DNA from: a virus
Strand: one strand, 5' to 3'
Length of the DNA: 39,978 nucleotides
Virus record (IMG/VR): IMGVR_UViG_3300032242_001030
Location: 1-39,978 of that record
Shown: in pieces, positions 31,280 through 39,631 of the stretch
Position numbering within the stretch: the first letter of the stretch is position 1
Layout of the letters: every line of letters starts with the position of its first letter
Notes under the pieces: model-generated
The model's input: only the letters and a program-made list of their open reading frames with translations
What the model was told of the DNA's origin: nothing
Database searches by the model: none
Program-made: the position numbers and the translations under genes

Positions 31280-31304
31280 AAAAAAAGGGAGCTGTCACCT
31301 CCCT
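31280..31304 (-). terminator. Intrinsic terminator of the 149-residue gene
   Basis: Minus strand AGGGAG-GTGACAG-CTCCCT followed by six to seven T residues, ten bases after the stop. A convincing rho-independent terminator. Confidence 0.85.
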
Positions 31305-31313
31305 GTCGACTTA

Positions 31314-31763
31314 TTAGTCGCAGACTATTTCGTATTTCTCAACAGTCTGTAGCTCCGTACCAACCAACACCTTACGGCAGGTTGGACTGTCATCTCTTAC
31401 ATAAGCGCTGATTGCCCCTGAGTAAGTAGCAGACTTGAACCTGTAATCCCTGTTAACGGCTTGGGCCCAGTCTTGGGTGTTCATGTTATCCATTGTTTCC
31501 GAGAGATAACCTAACACCTTCATTAACCTTTCATCTTTGAAAGAGTCTAGGTTGTACATAGCAACATACACATGGGGCATGTTGTTGTTCTCCATCAGGT
31601 ACATACGATCCTGGGCGTCAAGCATCTTGTCTAATGCTCTCAACACCTTACCGATCATCTTGCGGTTAGCTTTGATGGTGTTTAAACGCTTAGTAGCTTG
31701 TGCTACTGAGTACGATGCACTTTCAATTGCCTGTGCGTAGGCTTGTGTTGCTCTGCTTTGCAT
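31314..31763 (-). CDS. Unknown 149-residue early protein
   Basis: The protein has 149 residues. The N-terminal 50 form a helical, Ala/Gln-rich and then basic segment (AYAQAIESASYSVAQATKRL); the rest is mixed alpha/beta. No family was recognised. It is the first minus-strand gene from the divergent region, with a good promoter, AGGAGG ribosome site and its own terminator. The layout suggests strong early expression, as for host-takeover proteins. Confidence 0.7.
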   Translation of the reverse strand: MQSRATQAYAQAIESASYSVAQATKRLNTIKANRKMIGKVLRALDKMLDAQDRMYLMENNNMPHVYVAMYNLDSFKDERLMKVLGYLSETMDNMNTQDWAQAVNRDYRFKSATYSGAISAYVRDDSPTCRKVLVGTELQTVEKYEIVCD

Positions 31764-31808
31764 AGCATCCTCCTGTTAATCGGTTGCACTATTGCTTCCG
31801 ATGATTAA

Positions 31809-31837
31809 GTTATAGCTGATGGCGCTATGAAAATCAA
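31809..31837 (-). promoter_or_regulatory. Sigma70-like promoter of the 149-residue gene
   Basis: TTGATT (31832-31837), a 17-bp spacer and TATAAC (31809-31814) on the minus strand. A damaged copy of the inverted repeat lies two bases upstream of the -35 box, the same distance as at the 30904 promoter. Confidence 0.7.
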
Positions 31838-31839
31838 AT

Positions 31840-31861
31840 TTCCACGGGGAGCTGACCCACC
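31840..31861. repeat. Dispersed inverted-repeat element, copy 5 (degenerate)
   Basis: TTCCACGGGG is followed directly by AGCTGACCCAC. Compared with copy 4 (TTCCACGGGGTAGTGGAACGCTGACTCAC with the middle bridging), the right arm TAGTGGAAC is missing. It looks like a deletion of one arm. Confidence 0.7.
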
Positions 31862-32050
31862 GCACCCGCACCCCCCAAGATCTATCAAGGGACTCCTGCG
31901 CGTCGCTACACTCTAATCCACACAAACCACCACCAAATTTTCAAATATAATAATTTCGTTGGCGAAGCGGATTAGCCCCGTGGGATTTAGATAGAAGTGT
32001 TACCCTACCCTGCTTTATGGGAGCGCCAACACCCCCCCATGCAAAATACT

Positions 32051-32078
32051 TTGCCCAATCAAAAAATATTTATATAAA
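32051..32078 (+). promoter_or_regulatory. Candidate promoter of the packaging/head operon
   Basis: TTGCCC, a 16-bp AT-rich spacer and TATAAA, about 110 bp before the small terminase start. The -35 box is only fair, so a late-phase activator may be needed. Confidence 0.5.
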
Positions 32079-32188
32079 AAATGCCATAACTCATTAGTAA
32101 AGTTTACAACACCAAACCCCACCCTTTGAGATGTACAGAATTTAATGTATACTCAGGCCATATTCAACGGAGTGCCCACTTTCCTCCT

Positions 32189-32746
32189 ATGGAACATATA
32201 CCAGACATAGACTTAGATGTCCCCCTACCTGCTTCTGCAAAAGAAGCAATGCCTGAACTTTCAGCTCGTGAAGAGCTAGAGATGCGTGCCCGTACAGTAA
32301 AACTAATTGCTGACTTAAACGGAACACCTATTGAAGTTACATCAGAGCATAGAGGCCAAGCCCTTGAGCTTGCAGAACAGATTACTCAAAACAAATCCAA
32401 CCCTGACTTAACTCAGTACCCGAATGAAACAATTGCTTATCTTGCTGGCATGGTCGCTCAGTATGACGGTCTTGTTGTACGCGAACTTGTTGATCTCAAA
32501 AAATATGTTGTAAATAAACTGATTGCCGAAACAGATCATCCTGATGGCAAGGTCAGATTAGGTGCGCTAAAAGCGCTAGGCGAAGTAGATGGAGTAGATG
32601 CATTTAAGAAACGTACTGAAGTTACACACAAGGTTCAGCCTATTGAAGAAGTGGAACAAGAGTTACTAGAGACTCTTAACAAATTAAAGAATAGGATGGC
32701 TATTGATGTAACGGCAAAGGTGGTTGGAAATGCAACTGACGCTTGA
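32189..32746 (+). CDS. terS: Small terminase subunit
   Basis: The protein has 185 residues from the first ATG in frame; an upstream TTG would add 21 residues and neither start has a good ribosome site. The sequence is acidic and helical. The C-terminal part, GKVRLGALKALGEVDGVDAF followed by KKRTEVTHKVQPIEEVEQEL, is typical of small terminases that come just before a large terminase with a PRHGKS Walker A. It recognises the viral DNA and delivers it to the motor. It overlaps the large terminase gene by 17 bp. Confidence 0.8.
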   Translation: MEHIPDIDLDVPLPASAKEAMPELSAREELEMRARTVKLIADLNGTPIEVTSEHRGQALELAEQITQNKSNPDLTQYPNETIAYLAGMVAQYDGLVVRELVDLKKYVVNKLIAETDHPDGKVRLGALKALGEVDGVDAFKKRTEVTHKVQPIEEVEQELLETLNKLKNRMAIDVTAKVVGNATDA

Positions 32747-34235
32747 ACAAATACAAGAGCTGCAACAGCTTGCACCTACACTGCCTGACGAAGAAAAGCG
32801 TAGGATTAATGATTTAATAAAAACGTGGTATGCTGACTCAACAAAAAGATTAGGCAAAGATGAATTTCTCACGTTCATTGACCACGTATACCCAGGCTAT
32901 AAAGTCGGCCCCCACCACAAGCGTTTGGCAAAGATATTTGAGGAAATCGCGGCGGGAAAAAAGAAAAGGGTTATCGTTAATATTGCTCCAAGGCATGGCA
33001 AATCAGAAATGATTTCTTATCTTGCCCCAGCGTGGTTCTTAGGTAAGTACCCTCACAAGAAAGTTATTATGTCTTCACACACTGCTGATCTGGCAGTGAA
33101 TTTTGGCAGGCGTGTGAGGAACTTGGTTGGATCAGATGCATATAAAGACATCTTTCCACAAGTTGAACTGCAGGCTGATAGTAAGTCAGCATCACGCTGG
33201 GGGACAAATTTTAATGGAGAATATTTTGCTATTGGTGTTGGCGGTGCTCTTGCTGGTCGTGGCGCTGACCTATTCATTATTGATGACCCACATTCAGAAC
33301 AAGAAGCTAAGACAGGAAGGCCCGATGTTTTTCTTCCTGCTTGGGAGTGGTTTCAGTCTGGCCCTTTACAGCGTCTTATGCCAGGTGGTGCAATTATTGT
33401 TGTAATGACTCGTTGGAGTAAGCTGGATTTGACTGGTCAGATCATCAGTCAGATGGAAAGAGAAGATGATGTAGACCCTTGGGAGATCGTAGAGTTCCCA
33501 GCCATCTTAAATGACAAGCCTTTATGGGGAGACTTCTGGCAGTTAGAAGAATTGCTGTCTAAAAAGGCGGGTATGGATCCTAGATACTGGCAGGCCCAGT
33601 ACATGCAGAACCCCGTATCGGAAGAAGGTGCTCTAATTAAGCGGGAATGGTGGAAAATCTGGGAGAAAGAAGACCCACCTAACTGTGAATTCACAATTAT
33701 GAGCTTGGATGCGGCTCAAGAAGCTACAAATCGGGCTGACTTTAACGCTCTAACGACTTGGGGCGTGTTTTTTAATGAGGAATCAAACAATTTCAACATA
33801 ATTTTGTTGAATTCAATCAAAAAGCGGTTGGAATTCCCCGAGCTAAAGAAGTTGGTGCTTGAAGAATACAAAGAATGGGAGCCAGATGCGTTTGTTGTAG
33901 AGAAAAAATCCAATGGATCTGCCCTATATCAAGAGTTTAGGCGTATGGGTGTGCCCGTGGGTGAGTTTACACCAGGTAAAGGACAAGATAAGATCTCTAG
34001 GGTGAACGCTGTATCAGATCTTTTTAGGTCAGGTATTGTTTGGGCGCCTGATAGAAGGTGGGCAAAGGAAGTTATTGAGGAATGTAATGACTTTCCCAGC
34101 GGTACAAACGATGACTTGGTAGATTCGACCACACAAGCATTGATGAGATTTAGACAAGGTGGGTTTATTAGGCTTCCGAGCGATGAACCCGATGAAATTC
34201 AATACTTTAGACGCAGAAGTAACGCATATTACTAA
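32730..34235 (+). CDS. terL: Large terminase subunit (packaging ATPase-nuclease)
   Basis: The protein has 501 residues from ATG, with AAGGTGG upstream. The ATPase domain has Walker A IAPRHGKSEM (K91), Walker B LFIIDDPHS (D185, D186) and the coupling segment VMTRWSKLDLTG. The nuclease domain starts at MSLDAAQEA (D327), with DAFVVEKKSNG and NDDLVDSTTQALMRF as later metal-binding motifs. All parts are complete and in order. It cuts the concatemer and pumps DNA into the prohead through the portal, which is encoded next. Confidence 0.97.
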   Translation: MQLTLEQIQELQQLAPTLPDEEKRRINDLIKTWYADSTKRLGKDEFLTFIDHVYPGYKVGPHHKRLAKIFEEIAAGKKKRVIVNIAPRHGKSEMISYLAPAWFLGKYPHKKVIMSSHTADLAVNFGRRVRNLVGSDAYKDIFPQVELQADSKSASRWGTNFNGEYFAIGVGGALAGRGADLFIIDDPHSEQEAKTGRPDVFLPAWEWFQSGPLQRLMPGGAIIVVMTRWSKLDLTGQIISQMEREDDVDPWEIVEFPAILNDKPLWGDFWQLEELLSKKAGMDPRYWQAQYMQNPVSEEGALIKREWWKIWEKEDPPNCEFTIMSLDAAQEATNRADFNALTTWGVFFNEESNNFNIILLNSIKKRLEFPELKKLVLEEYKEWEPDAFVVEKKSNGSALYQEFRRMGVPVGEFTPGKGQDKISRVNAVSDLFRSGIVWAPDRRWAKEVIEECNDFPSGTNDDLVDSTTQALMRFRQGGFIRLPSDEPDEIQYFRRRSNAYY

Positions 34236-34244
34236 GGATATATC

Positions 34245-36788
34245 ATGGCAACAAACATGGACAAGTCACTTTACACCCAATTAATGCCTGATTTGGTGGG
34301 TGAAGAACCAGATTTACAGATAGAGATAGCAACAGATGAGGAGCCAGCCCTAGCAGATGGCTCAATTGAGGTCATTTTAGAGGAAGAAAAGGGTGAAATG
34401 ACCAGTAAAAATCTTGCTGAAGACATGGATGAGAGCGAGTTAATGAGCATAGCGAGTGAGCTAGTTGGGCTTGTAGATGCCGATATTTCCTCTAGAAAAG
34501 ACTGGGTTGAGGCTTATGTCAAGGGTTTAGAGGTCTTAGGTCTGAGATATGAAGAAAGAACCGAGCCTTGGAATGGGGCATGCGGTGTTTATTCAACTGT
34601 ATTGACAGAAGCTGCGATCAGATTCCAGGCGGAGTCTATTATGGAGACATTTCCTCCAGCAGGCCCAGTCAAAACTGAGATCATTGGCGCGATAGATAAA
34701 CTGAAAGAGCAAGCAGCCAAGCGGGTTCAAGACGATATGAACTACGAGCTGACTGAAGTCATGCCTGAGTACAGACCCGAGCATGAGAGGATGCTGTTTA
34801 ATTTGGGACTGGCTGGATCGGCGTTTAAGAAAGTATATTTTGATCCAAGTTTGGGCAGACAAGTATCGATGTTTGTACCCGCAGAAGATGTGATTATTCC
34901 TTATGGATCGAGTGGCGTGAGAACCGCAGAGCGCGTGACTCATGTGATGAGAAAAACAAAGAATGACATCAAGAAGCTACAAGCTGCTGGATTCTATAGA
35001 GAGATTGAGTTAGGCGAGCCCATACAAATCCACACAGATGTGGAGAAAAAGAAAGCAGAAGAGCAAGGCTATTCGCTCACAGACGATGATCGTTATCAAA
35101 TCCTTGAGATTCAAGTGGACTGGATACTTGATAAAGCTGACAGAGAAGAAGACGAAGAAGTTGCTGAGCCTTACATCATTACGATTGAGAGAGGATCTAA
35201 TAAGGTCTTGTCGATTTATGAGAACGATAAGAAAGAAAGCAAGGGTGAGTTTAAGCAGAAGAGAAATCACTTTATAGACTATTGCTACATCCCAGGCTTT
35301 GGTGCTTATGGTATGGGTCTGATCCACATCATCGGTGGATACGCCCGCGCGGGAACGTCACTTATCAGACAGTTGGTTGACTGCGGCACGCTGTCTAATT
35401 TGCCAGGTGGTCTGAAGTCTAGAGGACTCAGAGTAAAAGGGGATGACACACCCATCGCCCCAGGCGAGTTCAGAGACGTTGATGTTCCAAGCGGATCGAT
35501 AAAAGACAACATCATGGCGTTGCCATACAAAGAGCCATCACAGGTTCTGTTGGCGTTGTTAAACCAGATCACGGACGAGGCAAGAAGGCTTGGATCAATA
35601 GCTGATATGAAAGTTAGCGACATGTCTAGCCAGGCCCCAGTCGGTACAACATTGGCTCTCCTTGAGAGGCAGTTGAAGGTAATGGGCGCGGTGCAAGCGC
35701 GGGTACACAACTCAATGAAAGAAGAGTTTAAGTTACTCAAAGAAATCATCAGAGACCACACCCCCAGCCAGTATGACTACGAGCCAGTAGACGGTAAAAA
35801 GTCGGCTAAGCGTGAAGACTACGACATGGTAGAGGTTATACCTGTCAGTGATCCGAACACATCCACGATGGCACAGAGAATTATGCAGTATCAGGCTGTG
35901 ATGCAGCTCTCACAACAGGCTCCTCAGATCTATAATTTACCACAGTTACATCGCCAGATGATTGACGTCTTGGGTATACCGAACGCGGAAAAGCTTGTAC
36001 CGATAGAGGACGATGAGTTGCCTAAAGATCCGATCAGTGAGAACATGGGCTTTCTCAATGGTTCTCCGAACAAGGCGTTTATATATCAGGATCACGATGC
36101 ACACATCGCAGTGCATACAACATTTTTACAAGACCCGATGATTGCTCAACAAATGGGGCAGAACCCGATGGCTCAACAGATGGCGTCAGCCGTTCAAGCG
36201 CATATCGCATCACACTTGGCCTTTTTGTACAGACAGAAGATTCAGGATCAGTTGGGCATGCCCTTACCTGCACCCGACCAGCAGCTTCCCGAAGAGGCAG
36301 AAGTACAGTTGTCTCAGTTGGTGGCACAGGCCAGTACACAGTTGCTACAGCTTAACTTGGCGCAAGCTCAACAGCAAAAAGCCCAACAACAAGCACAAGA
36401 TCCGATCATCCAGATGCAGCAGCAAGAGTTGCAGATTAAAGCGCAGGATGCTCAGACTAAAGCTAAAAAGGTTGATGGTGACTTGGCACTTAAAGCACAA
36501 GAGATTCAGCTCAAGGCTCAAGAAATGCAAAGTAAACAACAGGGCGAGAATCCTGAAGTGATGAAAGCGCGTCATGCGATAGAGCTTGCTAAAGCTCATC
36601 AACAGATGAACCATGCACAAGAGCAACACAACATGAACTTGATGCAGAACGAGCAAGCAGCGCAACAGCAGTTAAAGCATGGCAGACAAAAACATGTGAC
36701 TGACCTTGTGACTCAAGCGGAGAGAGCTAAAGTTCAGATGGAGTTGGCTAAACAACAAGCGGCTAATAAACCTAAAGGTAACGTATGA
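34245..36788 (+). CDS. Portal protein
   Basis: The protein has 847 residues. After an acidic N-terminus comes SRKDWVEAYVKGLEVLGLRY, then EPWNGACGVYSTVLTEAAIR and RFQAESIMETFPPAGPVKTE, as in large P22-like portals of environmental podoviruses. A clip/wing region follows, then a core with GAYGMGLIHIIGGYARAGTS and PVGTTLALLERQLKVMG. The last 200 residues are a very Gln/Ala-rich coiled coil that may form the barrel reaching into the capsid. It forms the ring through which DNA enters. Position after the large terminase supports this. The end overlaps the next ATG. Confidence 0.93.
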   Translation: MATNMDKSLYTQLMPDLVGEEPDLQIEIATDEEPALADGSIEVILEEEKGEMTSKNLAEDMDESELMSIASELVGLVDADISSRKDWVEAYVKGLEVLGLRYEERTEPWNGACGVYSTVLTEAAIRFQAESIMETFPPAGPVKTEIIGAIDKLKEQAAKRVQDDMNYELTEVMPEYRPEHERMLFNLGLAGSAFKKVYFDPSLGRQVSMFVPAEDVIIPYGSSGVRTAERVTHVMRKTKNDIKKLQAAGFYREIELGEPIQIHTDVEKKKAEEQGYSLTDDDRYQILEIQVDWILDKADREEDEEVAEPYIITIERGSNKVLSIYENDKKESKGEFKQKRNHFIDYCYIPGFGAYGMGLIHIIGGYARAGTSLIRQLVDCGTLSNLPGGLKSRGLRVKGDDTPIAPGEFRDVDVPSGSIKDNIMALPYKEPSQVLLALLNQITDEARRLGSIADMKVSDMSSQAPVGTTLALLERQLKVMGAVQARVHNSMKEEFKLLKEIIRDHTPSQYDYEPVDGKKSAKREDYDMVEVIPVSDPNTSTMAQRIMQYQAVMQLSQQAPQIYNLPQLHRQMIDVLGIPNAEKLVPIEDDELPKDPISENMGFLNGSPNKAFIYQDHDAHIAVHTTFLQDPMIAQQMGQNPMAQQMASAVQAHIASHLAFLYRQKIQDQLGMPLPAPDQQLPEEAEVQLSQLVAQASTQLLQLNLAQAQQQKAQQQAQDPIIQMQQQELQIKAQDAQTKAKKVDGDLALKAQEIQLKAQEMQSKQQGENPEVMKARHAIELAKAHQQMNHAQEQHNMNLMQNEQAAQQQLKHGRQKHVTDLVTQAERAKVQMELAKQQAANKPKGNV

Positions 36789-36973
36789 CACAGCTAGAAC
36801 TATTAAAGAAAAACAATGACGAGTATCGCCAGCAGGCGTTAGATAAATTGATAGGAGGCGGAGTTAAAGACTACGCTGAGTATCGAGAGTTGGTGGGGGT
36901 TATTAGGGGTCTTGCCTTCGCCAATTTAACAATCCAAGACCTTGAACAACGACTAGAAAGTGATAACGAATGA
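36785..36973 (+). CDS. Small helical protein between portal and GroES-like genes
   Basis: The protein has 62 residues, a helical hairpin (LELLKKNNDEYRQQALDKLI, YRELVGVIRGLAFANLTIQD) ending in acidic residues. ATGA overlaps on both sides tie it to its neighbours. Its size and place fit a small head-assembly factor, but nothing specific supports it. Confidence 0.7.
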   Translation: MTQLELLKKNNDEYRQQALDKLIGGGVKDYAEYRELVGVIRGLAFANLTIQDLEQRLESDNE

Positions 36974-37374
36974 GTGAATTACTCGTAAGCCAAGACGGTG
37001 CCACAGCGACTGTACTTCCCGAGACGGCTGAAGAGAAGGCAAAGCAATTGCCCGAACCAGTTAGATTTCAGATCCTCACGGTCTTACCAGAGATCGATGA
37101 AGAGTATGAAAGTGGGTTGATAAAGTCTAGCCAATCTATCCACTATGAAGAAGTACTGACCCCAGTATTATTTGTAGTTAAGCTTGGCCCCGATGCGTAC
37201 AAAGATCCAACAAGATTCCCTTCTGGGCCATCTTGTAAAGTTGGAGATTTTGTAATTGTTAGACCCAATACTGGGACGCGACTCAAAATACACGGTAAAG
37301 AATTCAGAATCATCAATGATGACTCCGTTGAAGCTGTTGTACAAGATCCTCGCGGTATTTCTCGTGCAGCATAA
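36970..37374 (+). CDS. GroES-like co-chaperonin
   Basis: The protein has 134 residues. After a 60-residue leader, LTPVLFVVKLGPDAYKDPTR, CKVGDFVIVRPNTGTRLKIH and GKEFRIINDDSVEAVV follow the GroES fold order (mobile loop, barrel with VGD.V, then the I..D.V.AVV ending). Compare GroES 'VGDIV...ILIM.ESDILAIV'. Phage T4 gp31 plays this role with host GroEL in capsid folding, and this gene sits directly before the scaffold and capsid genes. The fold is inferred from pattern; the mobile loop is unlike that of host GroES. Confidence 0.72.
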   Translation: MSELLVSQDGATATVLPETAEEKAKQLPEPVRFQILTVLPEIDEEYESGLIKSSQSIHYEEVLTPVLFVVKLGPDAYKDPTRFPSGPSCKVGDFVIVRPNTGTRLKIHGKEFRIINDDSVEAVVQDPRGISRAA

Positions 37375-37383
37375 GGAGTAAAC

Positions 37384-38313
37384 ATGTCTGAATACCAAGA
37401 TGAATTTAAATTTCCTGACGAAAAAACAACAGAAGTTAAGGACGAAAGTAACGAATTTGAGATAGAAATCGTTGACGATACGCCCCCTGAAGACAAAGGA
37501 ATGCAGCCCGCAACTCCTCCAGAAGAAGTAACAGATGACGAATTAAACAAGTACTCTGACAAACGACTGAAGGAAAGATTGGCGCATTTAGGCAGGGGAT
37601 ACCACGATGAGAGACGCGCTAAAGAAGCTGCATTCCGTGAGAAGGAAGAAGCTCTACGCTTGGCTCAATCGGTAGTTGAAGAAAACAAAAAGCTTAAAGG
37701 TTCGCTTAACAGTAATCAAGAAGTATTACTTGAGCAGGCTAAGCAGGTTGTTGAGAACCAACTAGAAAAGGCCAGACAAAAATATAAGGATGCTTATACG
37801 TCTGGAGACCCTGACGCACTTGTAGCGGCGCAAGAAGAATTGACGCAAGTCAAAATGAACGCTGAAAAAGTTAGCAGATTTAAGCCCGCTTTACAAGATA
37901 CGGAAAATGTAGTACAAACTAGTCAACCCGCGCAAGAAAACGCGATTGATCCCAAAGCTCGTGCATGGCAGAGCCAAAATCCTTGGTTTGGGAAAGATCG
38001 TGAAATGACTGGCTATGCTCTTGCGTTGCACGAAAAGCTAGTCTTGGAAGATGGACTTAATCCGCAATCAGATGAGTACTATGACCGTCTGAATAAGAGA
38101 GTCCGTCAAGTATTTTCAGATAAGTTTTCGTCTGAAAGTCCCGCTGATGCACCTTCATCTCAACGGAAAAAAGAAAATGTAGTTGCTCCAGCAACGCGCA
38201 GTACTGCACCCAAGAAAATCGTACTCAACGCAACGCAGGTTCAATTAGCAAAACGGCTTGGTGTTCCATTGGAACTCTATGCTCGTAAAGTCGCAGAAGA
38301 AATGAGGAAATAA
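37384..38313 (+). CDS. Scaffolding protein
   Basis: The protein has 309 residues. Residues 1-60 are acidic and disordered. About 75-170 are a long coiled coil (DERRAKEAAFREKEEALRLA and on). A middle segment (RAWQSQNPWFGKDREMTGYA) is typical of scaffolds from environmental phages. The end is basic and helical (VQLAKRLGVPLELYARKVAE), likely the capsid-binding tip. It guides capsid assembly and leaves before DNA filling. AAGGAGTAAAC precedes the ATG. Confidence 0.87.
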   Translation: MSEYQDEFKFPDEKTTEVKDESNEFEIEIVDDTPPEDKGMQPATPPEEVTDDELNKYSDKRLKERLAHLGRGYHDERRAKEAAFREKEEALRLAQSVVEENKKLKGSLNSNQEVLLEQAKQVVENQLEKARQKYKDAYTSGDPDALVAAQEELTQVKMNAEKVSRFKPALQDTENVVQTSQPAQENAIDPKARAWQSQNPWFGKDREMTGYALALHEKLVLEDGLNPQSDEYYDRLNKRVRQVFSDKFSSESPADAPSSQRKKENVVAPATRSTAPKKIVLNATQVQLAKRLGVPLELYARKVAEEMRK

Positions 38314-38314
38314 A

Positions 38315-38770
38315 ATGGCTGAAACACAAAATAGATTAAGTCGTGAGTTAGATACCCGCAAGCAATTTGAAAGGCCAAAAGCTTGGCAATTGCCCGAGAC
38401 ACTTCCTTTCCCGAACGAAAGACCAGGATGGAAGCATCGATATATTCGTCTTAGCACTATGGGTGTAGCAGACCCAAGCAATATTTCTTCAAAACTCCGC
38501 GAAGGATATGAACCCTGCAAAGCAGAAGAGTATCCAGAAATGATGATGCATGCCACAACAGAAGGCCGCTTTAAAGGTGGTATTGAAGTTGGTGGTTTGT
38601 TGTTATGTCGAATTCCAGCTGAGTTTATGGAACAGCGTGCCGCTTATTACGACAAGCAGAACCGTGCCCAAATGGAATCCGTAGATAACGCTTTTATGTC
38701 AGACAACGACCCTCGTATGTCTAAGTTCTCTGAGAGAAAATCTCAGGTAACTTTCGGTACAGGTAATTAA
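38315..38770 (+). CDS. Head-region protein of unknown function
   Basis: The protein has 151 residues. WQLPETLPFPNERPGWKHRY and RIPAEFMEQRAAYYDKQNRA are its clearest segments. The pattern is familiar from phage genes lying between scaffold and capsid, but the function is not established. It may be a minor head protein. It follows the scaffold stop directly. Confidence 0.75.
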   Translation: MAETQNRLSRELDTRKQFERPKAWQLPETLPFPNERPGWKHRYIRLSTMGVADPSNISSKLREGYEPCKAEEYPEMMMHATTEGRFKGGIEVGGLLLCRIPAEFMEQRAAYYDKQNRAQMESVDNAFMSDNDPRMSKFSERKSQVTFGTGN

Positions 38771-38790
38771 CTTTTTATAGGAGTCCTTAA

Positions 38791-39618
38791 ATGGCTGCTT
38801 ATCCAACTGTCTCAGCCCCTTACGGCGCAAAGCCCGTAAACCTGATCGGTGGTCAAGTATTTGCTGGATCGACAAGAAATTTGCCAATCCAATACAACTA
38901 CGGTACTGCCCTCTATTACGGCGATCTCGTTACTACGTCTGCAGGTTATGTTGTTATTGCAACTTATCCCGTTAGCACTACCAATACAACGGTTGGTGTT
39001 TTCTTGGGTTGCTATTACACAAACCCCACGACTAAGCAACGTCAATACTCACAGTACTATCCTGGTAGCGTAACTGCTGGCGATATCACTGCGATCATCG
39101 GTGACGATCCTGACCAAGTTATGCGTATGGCGGTTACTACAACTGCTGGTGGCACAACTATCGGTTCAGCTTCTTCAATCCTCGTTGGTGTTAACATGGC
39201 TGGTGGTACACAAACTGGCTCTGCATCTACTGGTAACAGTAGCTTGTCAGTAGTCGGTGCATCTGCTACTACTTCTGGTGGTGGCTTCCGTGTACTAAAC
39301 TTGGTTCCTGATACACAAGTTAGCTACTCAAGCACATATGTGTCTGGTGGCGCTGCTTCTGCAACTTCTGTTGTGGTTTCAGGCTTGGCAGTAGGTACAT
39401 ATTTGCCAATTGGTACAGACGTATTCAATTTGGTAAATGGTCAGTTGCAGTTCACAGGTTCTACCTTGAGCGCTGCATCTACTGTATCAACCACAGGTAA
39501 TACAACTCTTACTGTTACTTCGGTCACAACCGCAGTTGCTGGTACTGTTGTATTGGTCGTAACCCCCGAAGTGTTGGTTAAGTTCAACTTCGGCGCACAT
39601 CGCTATTACGTAGCATAA
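38791..39618 (+). CDS. Capsid decoration or stabilising protein (probable)
   Basis: The protein has 275 residues, extremely rich in Thr, Ser, Gly, Val and Ala, with almost no charged residues after position 125. The N-terminal 110 residues (LPIQYNYGTALYYGDLVTTS, VGVFLGCYYTNPTTKQRQYS) and the end (VLVKFNFGAHRYYVA) look like one beta-sandwich domain. The Ser/Thr/Gly-rich middle (about 125-250) appears as an inserted repetitive beta module. Its place immediately before the capsid gene fits a decoration protein. TAGGAG precedes the ATG. Confidence 0.65.
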   Translation: MAAYPTVSAPYGAKPVNLIGGQVFAGSTRNLPIQYNYGTALYYGDLVTTSAGYVVIATYPVSTTNTTVGVFLGCYYTNPTTKQRQYSQYYPGSVTAGDITAIIGDDPDQVMRMAVTTTAGGTTIGSASSILVGVNMAGGTQTGSASTGNSSLSVVGASATTSGGGFRVLNLVPDTQVSYSSTYVSGGAASATSVVVSGLAVGTYLPIGTDVFNLVNGQLQFTGSTLSAASTVSTTGNTTLTVTSVTTAVAGTVVLVVTPEVLVKFNFGAHRYYVA

Positions 39619-39631
39619 AGGAGCTTAAATC

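Larger units (their letters stand above)
31764..32188. promoter_or_regulatory. Divergent regulatory region between early and packaging genes
   Basis: About 425 bp without a gene. It holds the minus-strand promoter at 31809-31837, a degenerate inverted-repeat copy, a C-rich stretch, an inverted pair GTTGGCG (31958) / CGCCAAC (32024), and an AT-rich segment with a plus-strand promoter candidate. A packaging (cos or pac) site often lies near the small terminase gene; none can be identified from sequence alone. Confidence 0.6.
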
